A stretch of 64,000 nucleotides of DNA from an uncultured Clostridia bacterium (GTDB lineage Bacteria > Bacillota > Clostridia > Oscillospirales > Acutalibacteraceae): NCBI GenBank assembly GCA_947632335.1, contig CANROX010000002.1, forward strand, positions 32,391 through 96,390, given 5' to 3'. This document shows, piece by piece, positions 23,615 through 36,185 of this stretch; position 1 is the stretch's first letter; each line of letters begins with the position of its first letter. A model generated the notes under the pieces. It had not been told where the DNA came from, ran no database searches, and worked only from the letters and a program-made list of their open reading frames with translations. Position numbers and translations under genes: made by a program.

Positions 23615-26600
23615 GTGGTAGATGTCAAACCGGTTAAGCTCGGCAGAAGCGAAAGAATGTCTTTTGGCAAGATTGATGAAGTTATTGAAATGCCTCATCT
23701 TCTTGATATTCAGAAGAAATCTTACCAGTGGTTCCTTGAGGAAGGCTTAAAGGAAGTTTTCAAAGATGTATCAGGTATTACTGACTACACAGGAAACCTT
23801 GTGCTTGACTTTATGGACTATGAGCTGGACATTGAAAAGCCGAATTACTCAGTTATTGAGTGTAAAGAAAGAGACGCCACATACTCTGCAGCTCTCAGGG
23901 TAACAGCAAGACTTTTAAATAAGGAAACAGGTGAAATCAAGGAATCCAATGTATTTATGGGTGATTTCCCCCTTATGACCGACAGCGGCACATTTGTTAT
24001 TAACGGCGCTGAAAGAGTTATTGTTTCCCAGCTTGTGAGAAGTCCCGGTGTTTACTACAAAATGGAACATGACAAAACAGGTAAGGAGCTTTACTCCTCA
24101 ACTGTAATTCCAAACCGCGGTGCATGGCTGGAGTATGAAAACGACATTAACGATGTTTTCTATGTTCGTATAGACAAGAACAGAAAAATTCCCGTAACAG
24201 TATTTATAAGAGCTCTTATTGGTCTTGAAGCACTTCTAAAGGACAGGGAAGAGAAAGAGGCAAACGGAGAAAAATGGAGTCCGGAAGATGTTGACCTTAC
24301 CGTAATAGGCAAGGACGGAGAAATTGTAGATATCTTTGATTTAGACGACAGAATCAAGGCTACTATTGAAAAGGACACCACTACCAATGCAGAGGAGGGT
24401 TTACTTGAAGTTTATAAGAAGTTAAGACCCTCTGAACCTCCTACAGTAGAATCTGCCATGACACACCTTTCTAATCTGTTCTTTGACGACAGAAGATATG
24501 ATATGTCAAAGGTAGGCAGATATAAATATAACAAAAAGTTAGGCATTTCCCAGCGCCTTGCAGACCAGGTCCTTGCCTCTCCTGTTGCAAACCCAAGAAC
24601 CGGCGAGGTTATGGCCCTCCCTGATGAGAAAATCACCAGAGAAAAGGCAATGGAAATTGAAAATGCAGGTGTTACTCTTGCATTTGTTAAGAGAGATGAC
24701 GACACCCCTGTAAGAATTATTTCCAACGGTATGGTTGACATTAAGGGATATGTTAATTTTGACGCCAAAAAGGAATGTAATATTAACGAAAAGGTCAGAG
24801 CCTCTGTTCTGTTCCCCATTCTTGATGAGTGTGAAACAGAGGAAGAGCTAAAGGAGGCCCTTATTGACAACAGGCCGCAGCTTATTCCTAACTATATTAC
24901 TATTGACGATATATTTGCTACTATTAACTATATGAACACCCTTGCCCAGGGCATTGGTGTAACTGACGATATTGACCACCTTGGCAACAGAAGAATCCGC
25001 TGCGTAGGTGAGCTTTTACAAAACCAATTCAGAATAGGCTTTAGCCGTCTTGAAAGGGTTATCAGAGAAAGAATGACTCTCCAGGCACAGGACCCTGAGG
25101 CTCTTTCTCCAAATACACTAATAAATATCCGTCCTGTAACTGCGGCAATCAGAGAATTTTTCGGAAGTTCTCCACTTTCACAGTTTATGGACCAGAACAA
25201 CCCTCTTGCAGAGCTTACTCACAAGAGAAGACTTTCAGCCCTTGGCCCCGGCGGTCTTTCACGAGACAGAGCAGGCTTTGAGGTTCGAGATGTTCACTAC
25301 ACACATTATGGTCGTATGTGTCCTATTGAAACTCCTGAAGGTCCTAATATTGGTCTTATTTCCTATCTTGCTACCTTTGCAAAGATAAACGAATACGGCT
25401 TTGTAGAGGCTCCTTACAGAAAGATTGACAAGGAAACAGGTATTGTCACAGACCAGGTTGTATATATGACAGCCGATGTTGAGGACGAATATACTATTGC
25501 ACAGGCCAACGAGCCTTTGGACGAAAACGGCCGTTTCCTAAATAAAAAAGTTGTCGGACGATGCAGAGAAGAATTTGTGGAGCTTAAACCGGAGGCATTC
25601 GACTTTATGGATATTTCTCCGAAAATGGTTGTTTCGGTTGCCACATCTCTCATTCCTTTCCTTGAAAATGACGACGCAAACCGTGCCCTTATGGGTGCCA
25701 ACATGCAAAGACAGGCTGTTCCTCTCCTTGTTACAGAGGCTCCTATTGTGGGTACCGGTATGGAATACAAAGCAGGGGTAGACTCAGGAGTATGTATACT
25801 TGCTGAGGAGGACGGTATTGTCCTAAGCGTTTCTGCTGATAACATTTGTGTTCAGTACGACAGCGGCAGGATTCAAAACTTTGATGTAATTAAGTTCCTG
25901 CGTTCAAACCAGAGTACCTGCATTAACCAAATCCCTGTTGTTGACAGAGGACAGAGGGTTAAAAAGGGCGAGGTTCTTGCCGACGGACCTGCAACAGATA
26001 ACGGAGAGCTTGCCCTTGGTAAAAATGCCCTTATCGGCTTTATGACATGGGAAGGTTACAACTACGAGGACGCCGTTCTTATTAATGAAAAAATTGTCCG
26101 TGATGATGTTTACACATCTATCCATATAGAAGAACACGAAACAGAGGCTCGTGACACCAAACTTGGCGCTGAAGAAATTACCAGAGATATTCCAAATGTG
26201 GGCGAGGATATGCTTAAAGATTTGGACGAGGACGGTATAATCCACATTGGCGCAGAGGTTCGTTCAGGAGATATACTTGTTGGTAAGGTAACGCCAAAGG
26301 GTGAAACTGAGCTTACAGCCGAGGAAAGACTTTTAAGGGCTATCTTCGGTGAAAAGGCAAGGGAAGTCAGAGATACCTCCCTTAGAGTGCCTCACGGCGA
26401 AACAGGTATTGTTGTTGATGTTAAGGTGTTTACACGAGAGGACAGCGCCTCTGAATTACAGCCCGGCGTAAACAAGGTTGTAAGGGTGTATCTTGCACAG
26501 AAGAGAAAAATCTCGGTGGGCGATAAAATGGCAGGCCGTCACGGTAACAAGGGTGTTGTTTCCAGAATTTTACCACAGGAGGATATGCCTTTCCTGCCGG

Positions 26601-27415
26601 ACGGTACTCCCCTTGATATTGTTCTTAATCCTTTGGGCGTTCCTTCCCGTATGAATATCGGTCAGGTTCTTGAGGTGCATCTTGGCTATGCGGCAAAGGC
26701 TCTTGGCTGGAAGATTATGACACCTGTATTTGACGGCGCACACGAGCAGGATATTTTCCAGTGCCTCAAGGACGCGGGTTACAGCGAGGACGGTAAAACA
26801 TGGCTTATTGACGGAAGAACAGGTGAAAGATTTGATAACCCTGTTACAGTGGGTTATATGTATTACCTTAAACTCCATCACCTTGTTGACGACAAAATTC
26901 ACGCCCGTTCAACAGGTCCATATTCCCTGGTTACACAGCAGCCTCTGGGCGGTAAGGCTCAGTTTGGCGGTCAGCGTTTTGGTGAAATGGAAGTTTGGGC
27001 ACTTGAAGCCTACGGCGCAGCTTACACGCTACAGGAAATTCTTACAGTTAAGTCTGACGATGTTGTGGGCCGTGTTAAAACCTATGAGGCAATCGTTAAG
27101 GGTCAGAATATTCCTACACCGGGTATTCCCGAATCCTTTAAGGTTCTTATTAAGGAACTCCAGTCCCTTGCACTTGATGTTAAGGTGCTTGATGAATACC
27201 AGAATGAAATAGACCTTAAACAGCAGTTTGATGATGATATTCCCTCTGTAGCTGAAAGCGACGAATCCCTTGAGGAAGAAGAGGTTATGACAACAATGGA
27301 GGGCTTTGTACTTGACGAGGATTCCGAAGAGGGCAATATGTTTGACGAAAGCGGAATTGTTGAAGACATTGAGGATATGGTGAACTTCGACGATTTCGGT
27401 TCAGATGAACTTTAA
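23615..27415 (+). CDS. rpoB: RNA polymerase beta subunit
   Basis: Catalytic subunit of RNA polymerase, 1266 residues, starting at GTG 23615 behind AAAAGGAGTG. The rifampicin pocket reads [20 protein letters not shown] with the usual Asp, His and Ser residues at the classic resistance positions; the Pro in SPLSQF replaces the more common Gln. The catalytic-side motif [19 protein letters not shown] is intact. The C-terminus carries an acidic extension ([19 protein letters not shown]). It is followed by rpoC after 17 nt. rplJ-rplL are not upstream, unlike the common order, so the operon has its own promoter. Confidence 0.99.
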   Translation: MVDVKPVKLGRSERMSFGKIDEVIEMPHLLDIQKKSYQWFLEEGLKEVFKDVSGITDYTGNLVLDFMDYELDIEKPNYSVIECKERDATYSAALRVTARLLNKETGEIKESNVFMGDFPLMTDSGTFVINGAERVIVSQLVRSPGVYYKMEHDKTGKELYSSTVIPNRGAWLEYENDINDVFYVRIDKNRKIPVTVFIRALIGLEALLKDREEKEANGEKWSPEDVDLTVIGKDGEIVDIFDLDDRIKATIEKDTTTNAEEGLLEVYKKLRPSEPPTVESAMTHLSNLFFDDRRYDMSKVGRYKYNKKLGISQRLADQVLASPVANPRTGEVMALPDEKITREKAMEIENAGVTLAFVKRDDDTPVRIISNGMVDIKGYVNFDAKKECNINEKVRASVLFPILDECETEEELKEALIDNRPQLIPNYITIDDIFATINYMNTLAQGIGVTDDIDHLGNRRIRCVGELLQNQFRIGFSRLERVIRERMTLQAQDPEALSPNTLINIRPVTAAIREFFGSSPLSQFMDQNNPLAELTHKRRLSALGPGGLSRDRAGFEVRDVHYTHYGRMCPIETPEGPNIGLISYLATFAKINEYGFVEAPYRKIDKETGIVTDQVVYMTADVEDEYTIAQANEPLDENGRFLNKKVVGRCREEFVELKPEAFDFMDISPKMVVSVATSLIPFLENDDANRALMGANMQRQAVPLLVTEAPIVGTGMEYKAGVDSGVCILAEEDGIVLSVSADNICVQYDSGRIQNFDVIKFLRSNQSTCINQIPVVDRGQRVKKGEVLADGPATDNGELALGKNALIGFMTWEGYNYEDAVLINEKIVRDDVYTSIHIEEHETEARDTKLGAEEITRDIPNVGEDMLKDLDEDGIIHIGAEVRSGDILVGKVTPKGETELTAEERLLRAIFGEKAREVRDTSLRVPHGETGIVVDVKVFTREDSASELQPGVNKVVRVYLAQKRKISVGDKMAGRHGNKGVVSRILPQEDMPFLPDGTPLDIVLNPLGVPSRMNIGQVLEVHLGYAAKALGWKIMTPVFDGAHEQDIFQCLKDAGYSEDGKTWLIDGRTGERFDNPVTVGYMYYLKLHHLVDDKIHARSTGPYSLVTQQPLGGKAQFGGQRFGEMEVWALEAYGAAYTLQEILTVKSDDVVGRVKTYEAIVKGQNIPTPGIPESFKVLIKELQSLALDVKVLDEYQNEIDLKQQFDDDIPSVAESDESLEEEEVMTTMEGFVLDEDSEEGNMFDESGIVEDIEDMVNFDDFGSDEL

Positions 27416-27432
27416 TAAGGAGGCAGTTATAA

Positions 27433-30400
27433 ATGGAAAATATTACATTTGATTCAATTAAAATCGGTCTTGCCTCCCCTGACCAAATCAGAGAATGGTC
27501 ATATGGTGAAGTTAAAAAACCGGAAACAATTAACTACAGGACACTTAAGCCGGAAAAAGACGGTCTTTTCTGCGAAAAGATTTTCGGACCCACAAAGGAC
27601 TGGGAGTGTCACTGCGGTAAATACAAAAAGATTAGATTTAAGGGAAAAGTCTGCGACAGATGCGGAGTTGAAGTAACAAGGAGCAAGGTTCGCCGTGAAA
27701 GAATGGGTCACATTGAGCTTGCCGCTCCTGTATCCCACATCTGGTACTTTAAGGGTATCCCCTCAAGGATTTCCCTTATGCTGGATATTTCTCCAAAGGC
27801 CCTTGAGCAGGTTCTGTACTTTGCGTCCTACATTGTTATCGACCCGGGCGACGCCAGGGAACTTACCAAGATGCAGATTCTTTCCGAAACAGAATACAGG
27901 GACCTTTACGAAAAGTACGAGGACGACTTTAAGGCAGGTATGGGTGCCGAGGCTGTTAAGGAACTTCTTGCAGAAATTGACCTTGACCAGCTTTACACAG
28001 AAATTACCGGTGAACTTGAGTCAGCCTCCGGTCAAAAGAGAATAAGACTTTTAAAAAGACTTGAGGTTGTAGAGTCTTTCCGTCAGTCCGGCAACAGACC
28101 GGAATGGATGATTCTTGATGTTATTCCTGTTATTCCACCGGACATCAGACCTATGGTACAGCTTGACGGCGGAAGATTTGCAACATCAGACCTAAACGAC
28201 CTTTACAGACGAGTTATTAACAGAAACAATCGTCTTGCAAGACTTTTGGAATTAGAGGCTCCCGACATTATTATCAGAAACGAAAAGAGAATGTTGCAGG
28301 AGGCTGTTGACTCACTTATTGACAACGGCAGAAAGGGCAGACCTGTTACAGGTCCTAACAACAGAGCATTAAAATCTCTTTCGGATATGCTAAAGGGTAA
28401 GCAGGGCCGTTTCCGTCAGAACCTGCTTGGAAAGCGTGTTGACTACTCCGGTCGTTCCGTTATTGTTGTTGGCCCTGAACTTAAAATGTACCAGTGCGGT
28501 CTTCCAAAGGAAATGGCTCTTGAGCTGTTTAAGCCTTTCGTTATGAAAAGATTGGTTGAAACAAAGGCGGTTGTAAATATTAAGGCCGCCAGAAAGGCAG
28601 TGGAAAGGGCAAAGCCTGAGGTTTGGGATGCTCTTGAAGTTGTTATTAAGGGTCACCCTGTTCTCCTTAACAGAGCTCCTACACTCCACAGACTTGGTAT
28701 TCAGGCATTTGAGCCTGTACTGGTTGAGGGCAGAGCCTTAAAACTCCACCCGCTTGTATGTACAGCCTATAACGCCGACTTCGACGGCGACCAGATGGCT
28801 GTCCATGTACCCCTTTCCGCAGAGGCACAGGCAGAGGCAAGATTTCTTATGCTTGCCGCAGGCAACCTGTTAAAACCCTCTGACGGTCGTCCTGTCTGTG
28901 TACCTACACAGGATATGATTCTCGGTTCTTACTATCTGACCCTTGACAAGGACGGAGAAAAGGGCGAGGGCAAAGTATTCAGAGATGTTGACGAGGCTAT
29001 GATGGCTTTCCAGACAGGCATTGTAACACTTCATTCAAAAATCAAGGTGAGAATGTCTAGGGAAATCAACGGCGTTCCTGAATCAGGTATTATTGAAACT
29101 ACAGTAGGAAAAATTATCTTTAATAATCCTATTCCACAGGACTTGGGTTTTGTTGACAGAACAGTTGAAGAAAATAAATTTAAGCTGGAAATTGACTTTT
29201 TGGTTGGCAAGAAACAGCTTGGTCAGATAATTGACGCCTGTATCAGAGTACACGGTACAGATGTTACATCAAGGGTTCTTGACGATATTAAGTCACAGGG
29301 TTATAAATATTCCACAAGGGGCGCCATTACAGTAGCCGTTTGTGACGCAAAAATACCGCCTGAAAAGAAAGAAATTATTGCACAGGCAGAGGCACAGGTT
29401 GACGAAATCCGTAATGAATACCTGGCAGGTTTCCGTTCAGATGACGAGCGCTATGCCGAAGTGCTAAAGGTTTGGGAAAAGGCAACAAATGATGTTACCT
29501 CTAAGCTCCAGGATAACCTTGACAGATTTAACCCAATCTATATGATGGCAGACTCCGGCGCCAGAGGTTCTATGTCACAGATTCGTCAGCTTGCCGGTAT
29601 GCGTGGTCTTATTGCCAACACATCAGGTAAGACAATCGAAATTCCTATCAGGGCTAACTACCGTGAGGGTCTTAACATTTTGGAATACTTTATTTCTTCC
29701 AGAGGCGCCCGTAAGGGTCTTGCAGATACGGCTCTCCGTACAGCGGACTCCGGTTATCTTACAAGACGACTTGTTGATGTTTCACAGGAAGTTATTATTC
29801 ACGAAGACGACTGCCACACAGACGAGGGCCTTGAAATCTTTGATATTAAGTCGGGCAACAATGTAATTGAGGGCCTGAGAGAAAGACTTATCGGAAGATA
29901 CCTGCTCCACGACTTCTGCGACGAAAATGGTAATGTTATTGTTTCCAAGGACGAAATGATGAGCGAGGACCAGGCGGATATTATTGTAAACTCCGGAGTT
30001 GAAAAAATTGAAATCAGAAGTATTCTGGGCTGTCATGCAAAGCATGGTGTTTGTAAGAAGTGTTACGGCTCCAACCTGGCAAACGGCCAGCCTGTTACAG
30101 TTGGCGAGGCTGTTGGTATTATTGCGGCTCAGTCCATCGGTGAACCGGGTACACAGCTTACAATGAGAACCTTCCACACCGGCGGCGTTGCCTCCGCAGA
30201 GGATATTACCCAGGGTCTTCCAAGGGTTGAAGAGCTGTTTGAGGCTCGTAAACCTAAGTCACTTGCCATTATTTCCGAGATTGACGGTGAGGTTAGGTTT
30301 GAAGAAATCAAAAATAACCGTCACGCCGTTGTCTACAATAAGGAAACCGGTGAAGAAAAGCAGTACCTCATACCCTTTGGCTTTAGAGTTAAGGTTGAAG

Positions 30401-30975
30401 AGGGTCAGACCATTAAGGCAGGCGATAAAATTACCGACGGTGCAGTTAATCCTGCGGATATTCTATCAATACTTGGACCCAGTGCTGTCCAGGATTACCT
30501 TATTTCCGAGGTTCAGTCAACATACCGTCTTCAGGGTGTTGATATTAACGATAAGCACATTGAAGTTATTGTCCGTCAGATGCTTAAAAAGGTTAAGATT
30601 GAGGACGGCGGCTCAACTAAATTCCTTGCCGGTCAGAATTACGACCGCAACGAGGTTATCTACGAGAACAATAAGATTAGAAAGAGAATTGCAAACGGCG
30701 AAGAGGGTCTTAAAGAGGCAACCTATACCCAGCTTCTCCTTGGTATTACCAAGGCGGCTCTTGCCACAGATTCCTTCCTGTCTGCCGCTTCCTTCCAGGA
30801 AACAACAAGAGTTCTCACCGACGCCGCTATTAAGGGCAAGGTTGATCCCCTTGTTGGTCTAAAGGAAAATGTTATTATCGGTAAGCTGATTCCTGCCGGT
30901 ACCGGTATGCACAGGTATAATGGAGTTGAGCTTGAAGAAAATTATATTCAGGCAAACACATCATCCTTTGAATAA
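27433..30975 (+). CDS. rpoC: RNA polymerase beta' subunit
   Basis: Catalytic subunit of RNA polymerase, 1180 residues. The N-terminal zinc site is [20 protein letters not shown], and the absolutely conserved magnesium loop is [16 protein letters not shown]. The bridge-helix region and the second zinc site ([13 protein letters not shown]) are also visible. AAGGAGG precedes the ATG, and rpoB ends 17 nt before it. A strong terminator ends the operon. The ribosomal L7Ae-like gene often found between rpoC and rpsL in Firmicutes is absent from the following gap. Confidence 0.99.
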   Translation: MENITFDSIKIGLASPDQIREWSYGEVKKPETINYRTLKPEKDGLFCEKIFGPTKDWECHCGKYKKIRFKGKVCDRCGVEVTRSKVRRERMGHIELAAPVSHIWYFKGIPSRISLMLDISPKALEQVLYFASYIVIDPGDARELTKMQILSETEYRDLYEKYEDDFKAGMGAEAVKELLAEIDLDQLYTEITGELESASGQKRIRLLKRLEVVESFRQSGNRPEWMILDVIPVIPPDIRPMVQLDGGRFATSDLNDLYRRVINRNNRLARLLELEAPDIIIRNEKRMLQEAVDSLIDNGRKGRPVTGPNNRALKSLSDMLKGKQGRFRQNLLGKRVDYSGRSVIVVGPELKMYQCGLPKEMALELFKPFVMKRLVETKAVVNIKAARKAVERAKPEVWDALEVVIKGHPVLLNRAPTLHRLGIQAFEPVLVEGRALKLHPLVCTAYNADFDGDQMAVHVPLSAEAQAEARFLMLAAGNLLKPSDGRPVCVPTQDMILGSYYLTLDKDGEKGEGKVFRDVDEAMMAFQTGIVTLHSKIKVRMSREINGVPESGIIETTVGKIIFNNPIPQDLGFVDRTVEENKFKLEIDFLVGKKQLGQIIDACIRVHGTDVTSRVLDDIKSQGYKYSTRGAITVAVCDAKIPPEKKEIIAQAEAQVDEIRNEYLAGFRSDDERYAEVLKVWEKATNDVTSKLQDNLDRFNPIYMMADSGARGSMSQIRQLAGMRGLIANTSGKTIEIPIRANYREGLNILEYFISSRGARKGLADTALRTADSGYLTRRLVDVSQEVIIHEDDCHTDEGLEIFDIKSGNNVIEGLRERLIGRYLLHDFCDENGNVIVSKDEMMSEDQADIIVNSGVEKIEIRSILGCHAKHGVCKKCYGSNLANGQPVTVGEAVGIIAAQSIGEPGTQLTMRTFHTGGVASAEDITQGLPRVEELFEARKPKSLAIISEIDGEVRFEEIKNNRHAVVYNKETGEEKQYLIPFGFRVKVEEGQTIKAGDKITDGAVNPADILSILGPSAVQDYLISEVQSTYRLQGVDINDKHIEVIVRQMLKKVKIEDGGSTKFLAGQNYDRNEVIYENNKIRKRIANGEEGLKEATYTQLLLGITKAALATDSFLSAASFQETTRVLTDAAIKGKVDPLVGLKENVIIGKLIPAGTGMHRYNGVELEENYIQANTSSFE

Positions 30976-30984
30976 CTAAAAAAA

Positions 30985-31010
30985 AGAGGCTGTACGAAAG
31001 TACAGCTTCT
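30985..31010 (+). terminator. Terminator of rpoB-rpoC
   Basis: An 11-bp stem AGAGGCTGTAC / GTACAGCTTCT with a GAAA tetraloop is followed by six T, about 10 nt after the rpoC stop. Confidence 0.92.
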
Positions 31011-31099
31011 TTTTTGTCACAAAAGATTAAAAGCTAATAAATAAGTAATATTTCACAAGGAAAGGGCTGGAAAATCCCTTAAATTAGGGAAAATAATTG

Positions 31100-31129
31100 T
31101 TGACAAAGTTGTAACTGTTGTGATAAAAT
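31100..31129 (+). promoter_or_regulatory. Promoter of rpsL-rpsG-fusA
   Basis: A perfect TTGACA, an 18-nt spacer and TAAAAT (5/6) lie about 90 nt before rpsL. Confidence 0.78.
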
Positions 31130-31133
31130 GGAT

Positions 31134-31182
31134 TTTGCGTGGAATGGGATAACTGCGTTTAATTGCAGAAAAGTTCCGCAAA
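31134..31182 (+). promoter_or_regulatory. Structured leader of rpsL (possible autoregulatory site)
   Basis: The long-range stem TTTGCG-(T)-GGAA / TTCCGCAAA with a single bulged T encloses a second hairpin CTGC/GCAG. It ends 38 nt before the rpsL start. Position and shape fit a ribosomal-protein leader that binds an operon product such as S7 or S12, but I cannot match it to a known leader class. Confidence 0.5.
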
Positions 31183-31220
31183 TATGGGTAAAACCAAATA
31201 AATGAAGAAGGAGGAATATA

Positions 31221-31640
31221 ATGCCTACATTTAACCAGCTTGTTCGCAAGGGTAGAGAAGTTTCTGAAAAGAAAGCTAAGGCACCTGCTCTCTTAAAGGG
31301 TTGGAACTCTCAGAAGAGAATTGCTACAGACAATGCTTCCCCACAGAAGAGAGGCGTATGTACCAAAGTGTCAACAGCTACACCTAAAAAGCCTAACTCA
31401 GCTCTCAGAAAGATTGCCAGAGTAAGACTTTCAAACGGTATTGAAGTTAGTTCCTATATACCCGGCGTAGGCCATAACCTACAGGAACACTCAGTTGTTC
31501 TTATCCGTGGTGGCCGTGTTAAGGACTTACCTGGTGTTCGTTACCACATTGTCAGAGGCACACTTGATGCCCAGGGCGTAGCAAACAGAAACCAGGCTCG
31601 TTCAAAGTATGGCGCAAAGCGTCCAAAAGCAGGTAAATAA
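31221..31640 (+). CDS. rpsL: 30S ribosomal protein S12
   Basis: Decoding-centre protein of the 30S subunit, 139 residues. [15 protein letters not shown] carries the wild-type lysine of the streptomycin site, and [16 protein letters not shown] is the second conserved loop. AAGGAGG precedes the ATG. It is the first gene of the str operon rpsL-rpsG-fusA, with its own promoter and structured leader. Confidence 0.99.
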   Translation: MPTFNQLVRKGREVSEKKAKAPALLKGWNSQKRIATDNASPQKRGVCTKVSTATPKKPNSALRKIARVRLSNGIEVSSYIPGVGHNLQEHSVVLIRGGRVKDLPGVRYHIVRGTLDAQGVANRNQARSKYGAKRPKAGK

Positions 31641-31785
31641 GGAATTGACAAACTACTGATTGATTTTTTCAAGTTACTGCGTAAGCAGAGCTTTATATAT
31701 AGTATAGAGCTTCTGTTGGCAGTACGGGAGTTTGCCACTTTCGAGTACCTATGATATCTCAAATATTGTGAAGGAGGGAAGTAAA

Positions 31786-32256
31786 GTGCCAAGAAGAGGC
31801 TCAATCGCAAAGCGTGATGTTTTGCCGGACCCAATGTATAATTCAAAACTTGTTACCCGTCTTATTAACAACATTATGTTAGACGGTAAGAAAGGTGTCG
31901 CACAGAAAATCGTTTACGGTGCATTTGACATCATTCAGGAAAAGACAGGTAAAGACCCGCTGGAAACCTTTGAGAACGCTATGGAATGTGTTATGCCGGT
32001 TCTCGAAGTTAAGGCTCGCCGTGTTGGCGGTGCTACCTACCAGGTTCCAATGGAGGTAAGACCTGAAAGAAGACAGACACTCGGTCTTCGCTGGATTACA
32101 AGATATTCAAGACTTCGTTCTGAAAGAACAATGAAGGAAAGACTTGCAGGCGAAATCCTCGACGCTATCAACAGCACAGGTGGCTCATTCAAGAAGAAAG
32201 AGGACACCCACAAGATGGCAGAGGCTAACAAGGCTTTCGCACACTACAGATGGTAA
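31786..32256 (+). CDS. rpsG: 30S ribosomal protein S7
   Basis: Primary binder of the 16S rRNA 3' domain, 156 residues. The start is GTG 31786 (AAGGAGGG upstream; N-terminus [20 protein letters not shown]); the ORF-track ATG 31732 lies in the intergenic leader. The 145-nt gap after rpsL contains repeated AGAGCTT segments and a GGCA...TGCC pair, a plausible site for S7 translational feedback as known in other bacteria. fusA follows after 55 nt. Confidence 0.98.
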   Translation: MPRRGSIAKRDVLPDPMYNSKLVTRLINNIMLDGKKGVAQKIVYGAFDIIQEKTGKDPLETFENAMECVMPVLEVKARRVGGATYQVPMEVRPERRQTLGLRWITRYSRLRSERTMKERLAGEILDAINSTGGSFKKKEDTHKMAEANKAFAHYRW

Positions 32257-32311
32257 TATCTGTTTTGCAGAAAGAATTTGTTGGTTTACTATTTAGAAGA
32301 GGAGGATAATT

Positions 32312-34393
32312 ATGGCTAGACAGGTTTCACTTGAAATGACAAGAAATATCGGCATCATGGCTCACATTGACGCCGGTAAAACTACTACAACCGAAAGAAT
32401 CCTGTACTACACAGGTATCAATCATAAGATTGGTGAAGTTCATGAGGGCGCTGCCACCATGGACTGGATGGTACAGGAACAGGAGCGTGGTGTTACAATC
32501 ACATCTGCTTGTACAACCTGCTTCTGGAAAGACCATAGAATCAACATTATAGATACCCCCGGCCACGTTGACTTTACAGCAGAAGTTGAGCGTTCACTCC
32601 GTGTTCTCGACGGCTCCGTAACAGTCCTCTGCGCTAAGGGCGGTGTTGAACCGCAGTCAGAAACAGTTTGGCGTCAGGCCGACACCTATAGAGTTCCGAG
32701 AATGGCTTATGTCAACAAGATGGACATTATGGGCGCTGACTTCTACAGAGTTGTTTCTATGATGAGAGAAAGACTTAATTGTAACGCTGTTCCCATTCAG
32801 TTACCTATCGGTTCTGAGGACCAGTTTAAGGGCATTGTTGACCTTGTAACAATGAGAGCAGAGGTTTACTATGATGACCTTGGTAAGGACATCAGAGATG
32901 AAGATATTCCTGAAGATATGCAGGAAATCGCCCAGGAATACCATGAGAAACTGATTGAGTCCGTTGCAGAACAGGACGAGGCTCTTATGGAAAAATATTT
33001 TGAGGGCGAAGAATTATCAATCGAGGAAATCAAGGCCACAATCCGTAAGGCAACCATTGACAACGCAATGGTTCCCGTATGTTGTGGTACTTCCTATCGT
33101 AACAAGGGCGTTCAGCTCCTTTTGGACGCTATTGTTGACTATATGCCGGCTCCTGTTGATGTTCCGGCTATCAAGGGTGTTAACCCCGAAACAGACGCAG
33201 AGGACGAAAGAAAGTCATCTGATGACGAGCCATTTTCAGCTCTTGCATTTAAGATTGCCACAGACCCCTATGTTGGTAAGCTCTGTTTCTTCAGAGTTTA
33301 CTCAGGTGTGGTAAATGCAGGTGACACAGTTTATAATGCGTCTAAGGACAAGAGAGAAAGACTTGGTCGTATTCTCCAGATGCACGCAAACAACCGTAAG
33401 GATATTGAATGTGTTTATTCCGGTGATATTGCCGCTGCTGTAGGTCTGAAGAACACAACAACCGGCGACACTCTCTGCGACGAAAAGCATCCGATTATTC
33501 TTGAATCAATGGAATTTCCTGAACCTGTTATCAGGGTTGCCATTGAGCCAAAGACAAAGGCCGGCCAGGAAAAGATGGGTATTGCCCTTGCAAAGCTGGC
33601 AGAAGAGGACCCAACCTTTAAGGCGTACACTGACGAGGAAACAGGTCAGACAATTATTGCCGGTATGGGCGAGCTCCACCTGGAAATCATTGTTGACAGA
33701 CTTCTCCGTGAATTTAAGGTTGAGGCTAACATCGGCGCACCCCAGGTTGCATACAAGGAAACAATCCGTCAGGATGCAGATGTTGATGTTAAGTACAGCC
33801 GTCAGTCCGGTGGTAAAGGTCAGTACGGTCATGTTAAAATCCGTATTTCTCCAAACCCGGGTGAGGGTTATGAATTTGTCAACTCCGTTGTGGGCGGTGC
33901 TATTCCTAAGGAATACATTCCTGCTGTTGACCAGGGTATTCAGGGCGCAATGCTGTCAGGTATCCTTGCAAACTACAATGTAGTTGACTGTAAGGTTGAG
34001 CTTTATGACGGTTCATACCACGAAGTTGACTCATCTGAAATGGCATTTAAGATTGCCGGTTCTATGGCATTCAAGGAAGCTATGAAGAAAGCCGACCCGG
34101 TTCTTCTTGAACCGCTGATGAAGGTTACGGTTATTGTACCGGAGGAGTATATGGGCGATGTTATCGGCGACCTTAACTCCCGCCGTGGCCAAATTCAGGG
34201 TATGGAGGCAGTTGGTAATGCACAGCGTATTAACGCTCATGTTCCCCTTTCTGAAATGTTCGGCTATGCTACAGATATGCGTTCCAAGACACAGGGCCGC
34301 GGTCAGTATGTAATGGAACCCGACACATATCAGGAAGTTCCAAAATCTATTGCTGAAGACATTATGTCAAAGCGCAAAAAGAATAACGACTAA
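32312..34393 (+). CDS. fusA: Elongation factor G
   Basis: GTPase that drives ribosomal translocation, 693 residues, full length. The P-loop is [12 protein letters not shown] (residues 17-28), and the G3/G4 motifs DTPGH and NKMD are present. Domains II-V follow in normal order, including the domain IV segment [22 protein letters not shown] precedes the ATG. It is the third gene of the str operon. tuf is separated by 108 nt and has its own promoter. Confidence 0.99.
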   Translation: MARQVSLEMTRNIGIMAHIDAGKTTTTERILYYTGINHKIGEVHEGAATMDWMVQEQERGVTITSACTTCFWKDHRINIIDTPGHVDFTAEVERSLRVLDGSVTVLCAKGGVEPQSETVWRQADTYRVPRMAYVNKMDIMGADFYRVVSMMRERLNCNAVPIQLPIGSEDQFKGIVDLVTMRAEVYYDDLGKDIRDEDIPEDMQEIAQEYHEKLIESVAEQDEALMEKYFEGEELSIEEIKATIRKATIDNAMVPVCCGTSYRNKGVQLLLDAIVDYMPAPVDVPAIKGVNPETDAEDERKSSDDEPFSALAFKIATDPYVGKLCFFRVYSGVVNAGDTVYNASKDKRERLGRILQMHANNRKDIECVYSGDIAAAVGLKNTTTGDTLCDEKHPIILESMEFPEPVIRVAIEPKTKAGQEKMGIALAKLAEEDPTFKAYTDEETGQTIIAGMGELHLEIIVDRLLREFKVEANIGAPQVAYKETIRQDADVDVKYSRQSGGKGQYGHVKIRISPNPGEGYEFVNSVVGGAIPKEYIPAVDQGIQGAMLSGILANYNVVDCKVELYDGSYHEVDSSEMAFKIAGSMAFKEAMKKADPVLLEPLMKVTVIVPEEYMGDVIGDLNSRRGQIQGMEAVGNAQRINAHVPLSEMFGYATDMRSKTQGRGQYVMEPDTYQEVPKSIAEDIMSKRKKNND

Positions 34394-34434
34394 TATATCC
34401 CGCTATATTTTGCCGATTATTTACAGAAAAAGTA

Positions 34435-34463
34435 TTGCATTTTTGTTGTAATATTGTTACAAT
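34435..34463 (+). promoter_or_regulatory. Promoter of tuf
   Basis: TTGCAT, a 17-nt spacer and TACAAT lie in the fusA-tuf gap, about 40 nt before the tuf ATG. Confidence 0.7.
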
Positions 34464-34501
34464 AAGATAACCAAGATTTTAATCTAAGGAGGATTATAAA
34501 A

Positions 34502-35704
34502 ATGGCAAGAGAAAAGTTTGAAAGAAATAAGCCACATGTAAACATTGGTACAATCGGTCACGTTGACCATGGTAAGACTACACTTACAGCTGCTATCACA
34601 AAGGTTCTTAACCTTAACGGTGAGGCAGACTTTGTTGATTACGCTAATATCGATAAGGCTCCTGAAGAAAGAGAGAGAGGTATTACAATCAACACAGCTC
34701 ATGTTGAATATGAAACAGCTAACCGTCACTATGCTCATGTTGACTGCCCGGGTCATGCTGACTATGTTAAGAATATGATTACCGGTGCTGCTCAGATGGA
34801 CGGCGCTATCCTTGTTGTTTCTGCTGCTGACGGTCCTATGCCTCAGACAAGAGAACACATTCTTCTTTCCCGTCAGGTTGGTGTTCCATACATCGTTGTA
34901 TTTATGAACAAGACTGACCAGGTTGACGACGAAGAACTTCTTGAACTGGTTGAAATGGAAATCAGAGATCTCCTTAGCGAATATGATTTCCCAGGCGACG
35001 ACACACCTATCATTAAGGGTTCTGCTTATGTTGCTCTTCAGAGCGCTTCTACAGACCCATCAGCTCCTGAATATGCTTGTATCCACGAGCTTATGGCTGC
35101 TGTTGACGAATTTATCCCAACACCGGAAAGAGATTCCGACAAGCCATTCATTATGCCTGTTGAAGATGTATTTACAATTACAGGCCGTGGTACAGTTGCT
35201 ACAGGTAGAGTTGAAAGAGGCGTTATCAACGTAAACGAAGAAGTTGAAATCGTTGGTCTTACAGACGATATCCGTAAGGTAGTTGTTACCGGTCTTGAAA
35301 TGTTCAGAAAGCAGCTTGACTACGCACAGTGCGGTGATAATGTAGGCGCACTTCTCAGAGGCGTTCAGAGAAATGAAATTGAAAGAGGCCAGGTTCTTGC
35401 AAAGCCGGGCTCAATCAAGCCACATAAGGCATTCAGCGGTCAGGTTTATGTTCTTACAAAGGACGAAGGCGGCCGTCATACACCTTTCTTCAACAACTAT
35501 CGTCCTCAGTTCTATTTCAGAACAACTGACGTAACAGGTACAATCAGCCTCCCAGAGGGCACAGAAATGTGTATGCCTGGCGATAATGTTGAAATGTCTG
35601 TTGAACTCATTACACCAATCGCTATTGAAGAAGGTCTTCGTTTTGCTATCCGTGAGGGCGGCAGAACAGTTGGTTCAGGTGCTGTTACATCTATCAACGA
35701 CTAA
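34502..35704 (+). CDS. tuf: Elongation factor Tu
   Basis: GTPase that delivers aminoacyl-tRNA to the ribosome, 400 residues. The P-loop is [14 protein letters not shown], with DCPGH and NKTD as the G3 and G4 motifs. The G4 Thr ([10 protein letters not shown]) replaces the Cys or Val seen in some bacteria, which is normal variation. The codon usage is visibly more restricted than that of its neighbours, as expected for a highly expressed gene. A TAAGGAGG ribosome site precedes the ATG, and a terminator follows. Confidence 0.99.
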   Translation: MAREKFERNKPHVNIGTIGHVDHGKTTLTAAITKVLNLNGEADFVDYANIDKAPEERERGITINTAHVEYETANRHYAHVDCPGHADYVKNMITGAAQMDGAILVVSAADGPMPQTREHILLSRQVGVPYIVVFMNKTDQVDDEELLELVEMEIRDLLSEYDFPGDDTPIIKGSAYVALQSASTDPSAPEYACIHELMAAVDEFIPTPERDSDKPFIMPVEDVFTITGRGTVATGRVERGVINVNEEVEIVGLTDDIRKVVVTGLEMFRKQLDYAQCGDNVGALLRGVQRNEIERGQVLAKPGSIKPHKAFSGQVYVLTKDEGGRHTPFFNNYRPQFYFRTTDVTGTISLPEGTEMCMPGDNVEMSVELITPIAIEEGLRFAIREGGRTVGSGAVTSIND

Positions 35705-35724
35705 TCTTTAATAAATTATAAATA

Positions 35725-35755
35725 AAATCCTCTGCTTAGGCAGGGGATTTTTCTT
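35725..35755 (+). terminator. Terminator of tuf
   Basis: An 11-bp stem AAATCCTCTGC / GCAGGGGATTT (one G-T pair, TTAG loop) is followed by a T run. Confidence 0.9.
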
Positions 35756-35761
35756 ATTTCC

Positions 35762-35790
35762 TTGATTTTTAGTTTTGTAAGTAGTAATAT
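35762..35790 (+). promoter_or_regulatory. Candidate promoter of the DUF1292 gene
   Basis: TTGATT, a 17-nt spacer and TAATAT lie 30 nt before the ATG and directly after the tuf terminator. Confidence 0.5.
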
Positions 35791-35819
35791 AAGTACATAC
35801 TTGAAAAGGAGAATTATCT

Positions 35820-36083
35820 ATGGAAAAGAGCGTTATTTTTACCCTGGAGGACGATTTAGGCAGGGAGGTTGAGTTTCAGCTTCTTGATGTGATAAACTAT
35901 AAGAATGAAGAATATGCCGTACTGCTGGAAAATGACCCTGCCGTCCACGACTTTACAATCCTGAAGGTTGAGAGCTTTGACGACAAAGAAGAGGTTTATG
36001 TGGGCATTGACGACAAAAATCTTATTGAAAAGATTTTTGCTATATTTAAAAAGGCCCACCCAAATGAATATAACTATAGATAA
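35820..36083 (+). CDS. DUF1292 family protein
   Basis: An 87-residue acidic protein that matches the DUF1292 pattern: FTLEDDLGREVEFQLLDVINYKNEEYAVLLEND near the N-terminus. The family is common in Firmicutes, often near mltG, ruvX or yrzL, and has no established function. Here it stands as a single gene between terminators, with its own promoter and a AAAAGGAG ribosome site. No catalytic residues or membrane segments are apparent. Confidence 0.85.
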   Translation: MEKSVIFTLEDDLGREVEFQLLDVINYKNEEYAVLLENDPAVHDFTILKVESFDDKEEVYVGIDDKNLIEKIFAIFKKAHPNEYNYR

Positions 36084-36101
36084 TTATTATACAAACGGAA
36101 G

Positions 36102-36125
36102 AAAGGCACTCTTATGAGTGCCTTT
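36102..36125. terminator. Terminator after the DUF1292 gene (bidirectional)
   Basis: A 10-bp perfect stem AAAGGCACTC / GAGTGCCTTT with a TTAT loop lies between convergent genes. Confidence 0.85.
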
Positions 36126-36185
36126 CCCCTTAGGATTTTTTGAAATTAAAGCGTTCAACAAAACGCGACTTATATGTGATGTAAA

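Noticed and set aside
23615-27415. Rifampicin-resistance substitutions in rpoB
   Set aside because: The classic Asp, His and Ser positions are wild type; the Pro in SPLSQF is not a standard resistance site.
34394-34501. tRNA gene in the fusA-tuf gap
   Set aside because: No cloverleaf or GTTC-type T arm could be found; only a promoter and ribosome site are supported.
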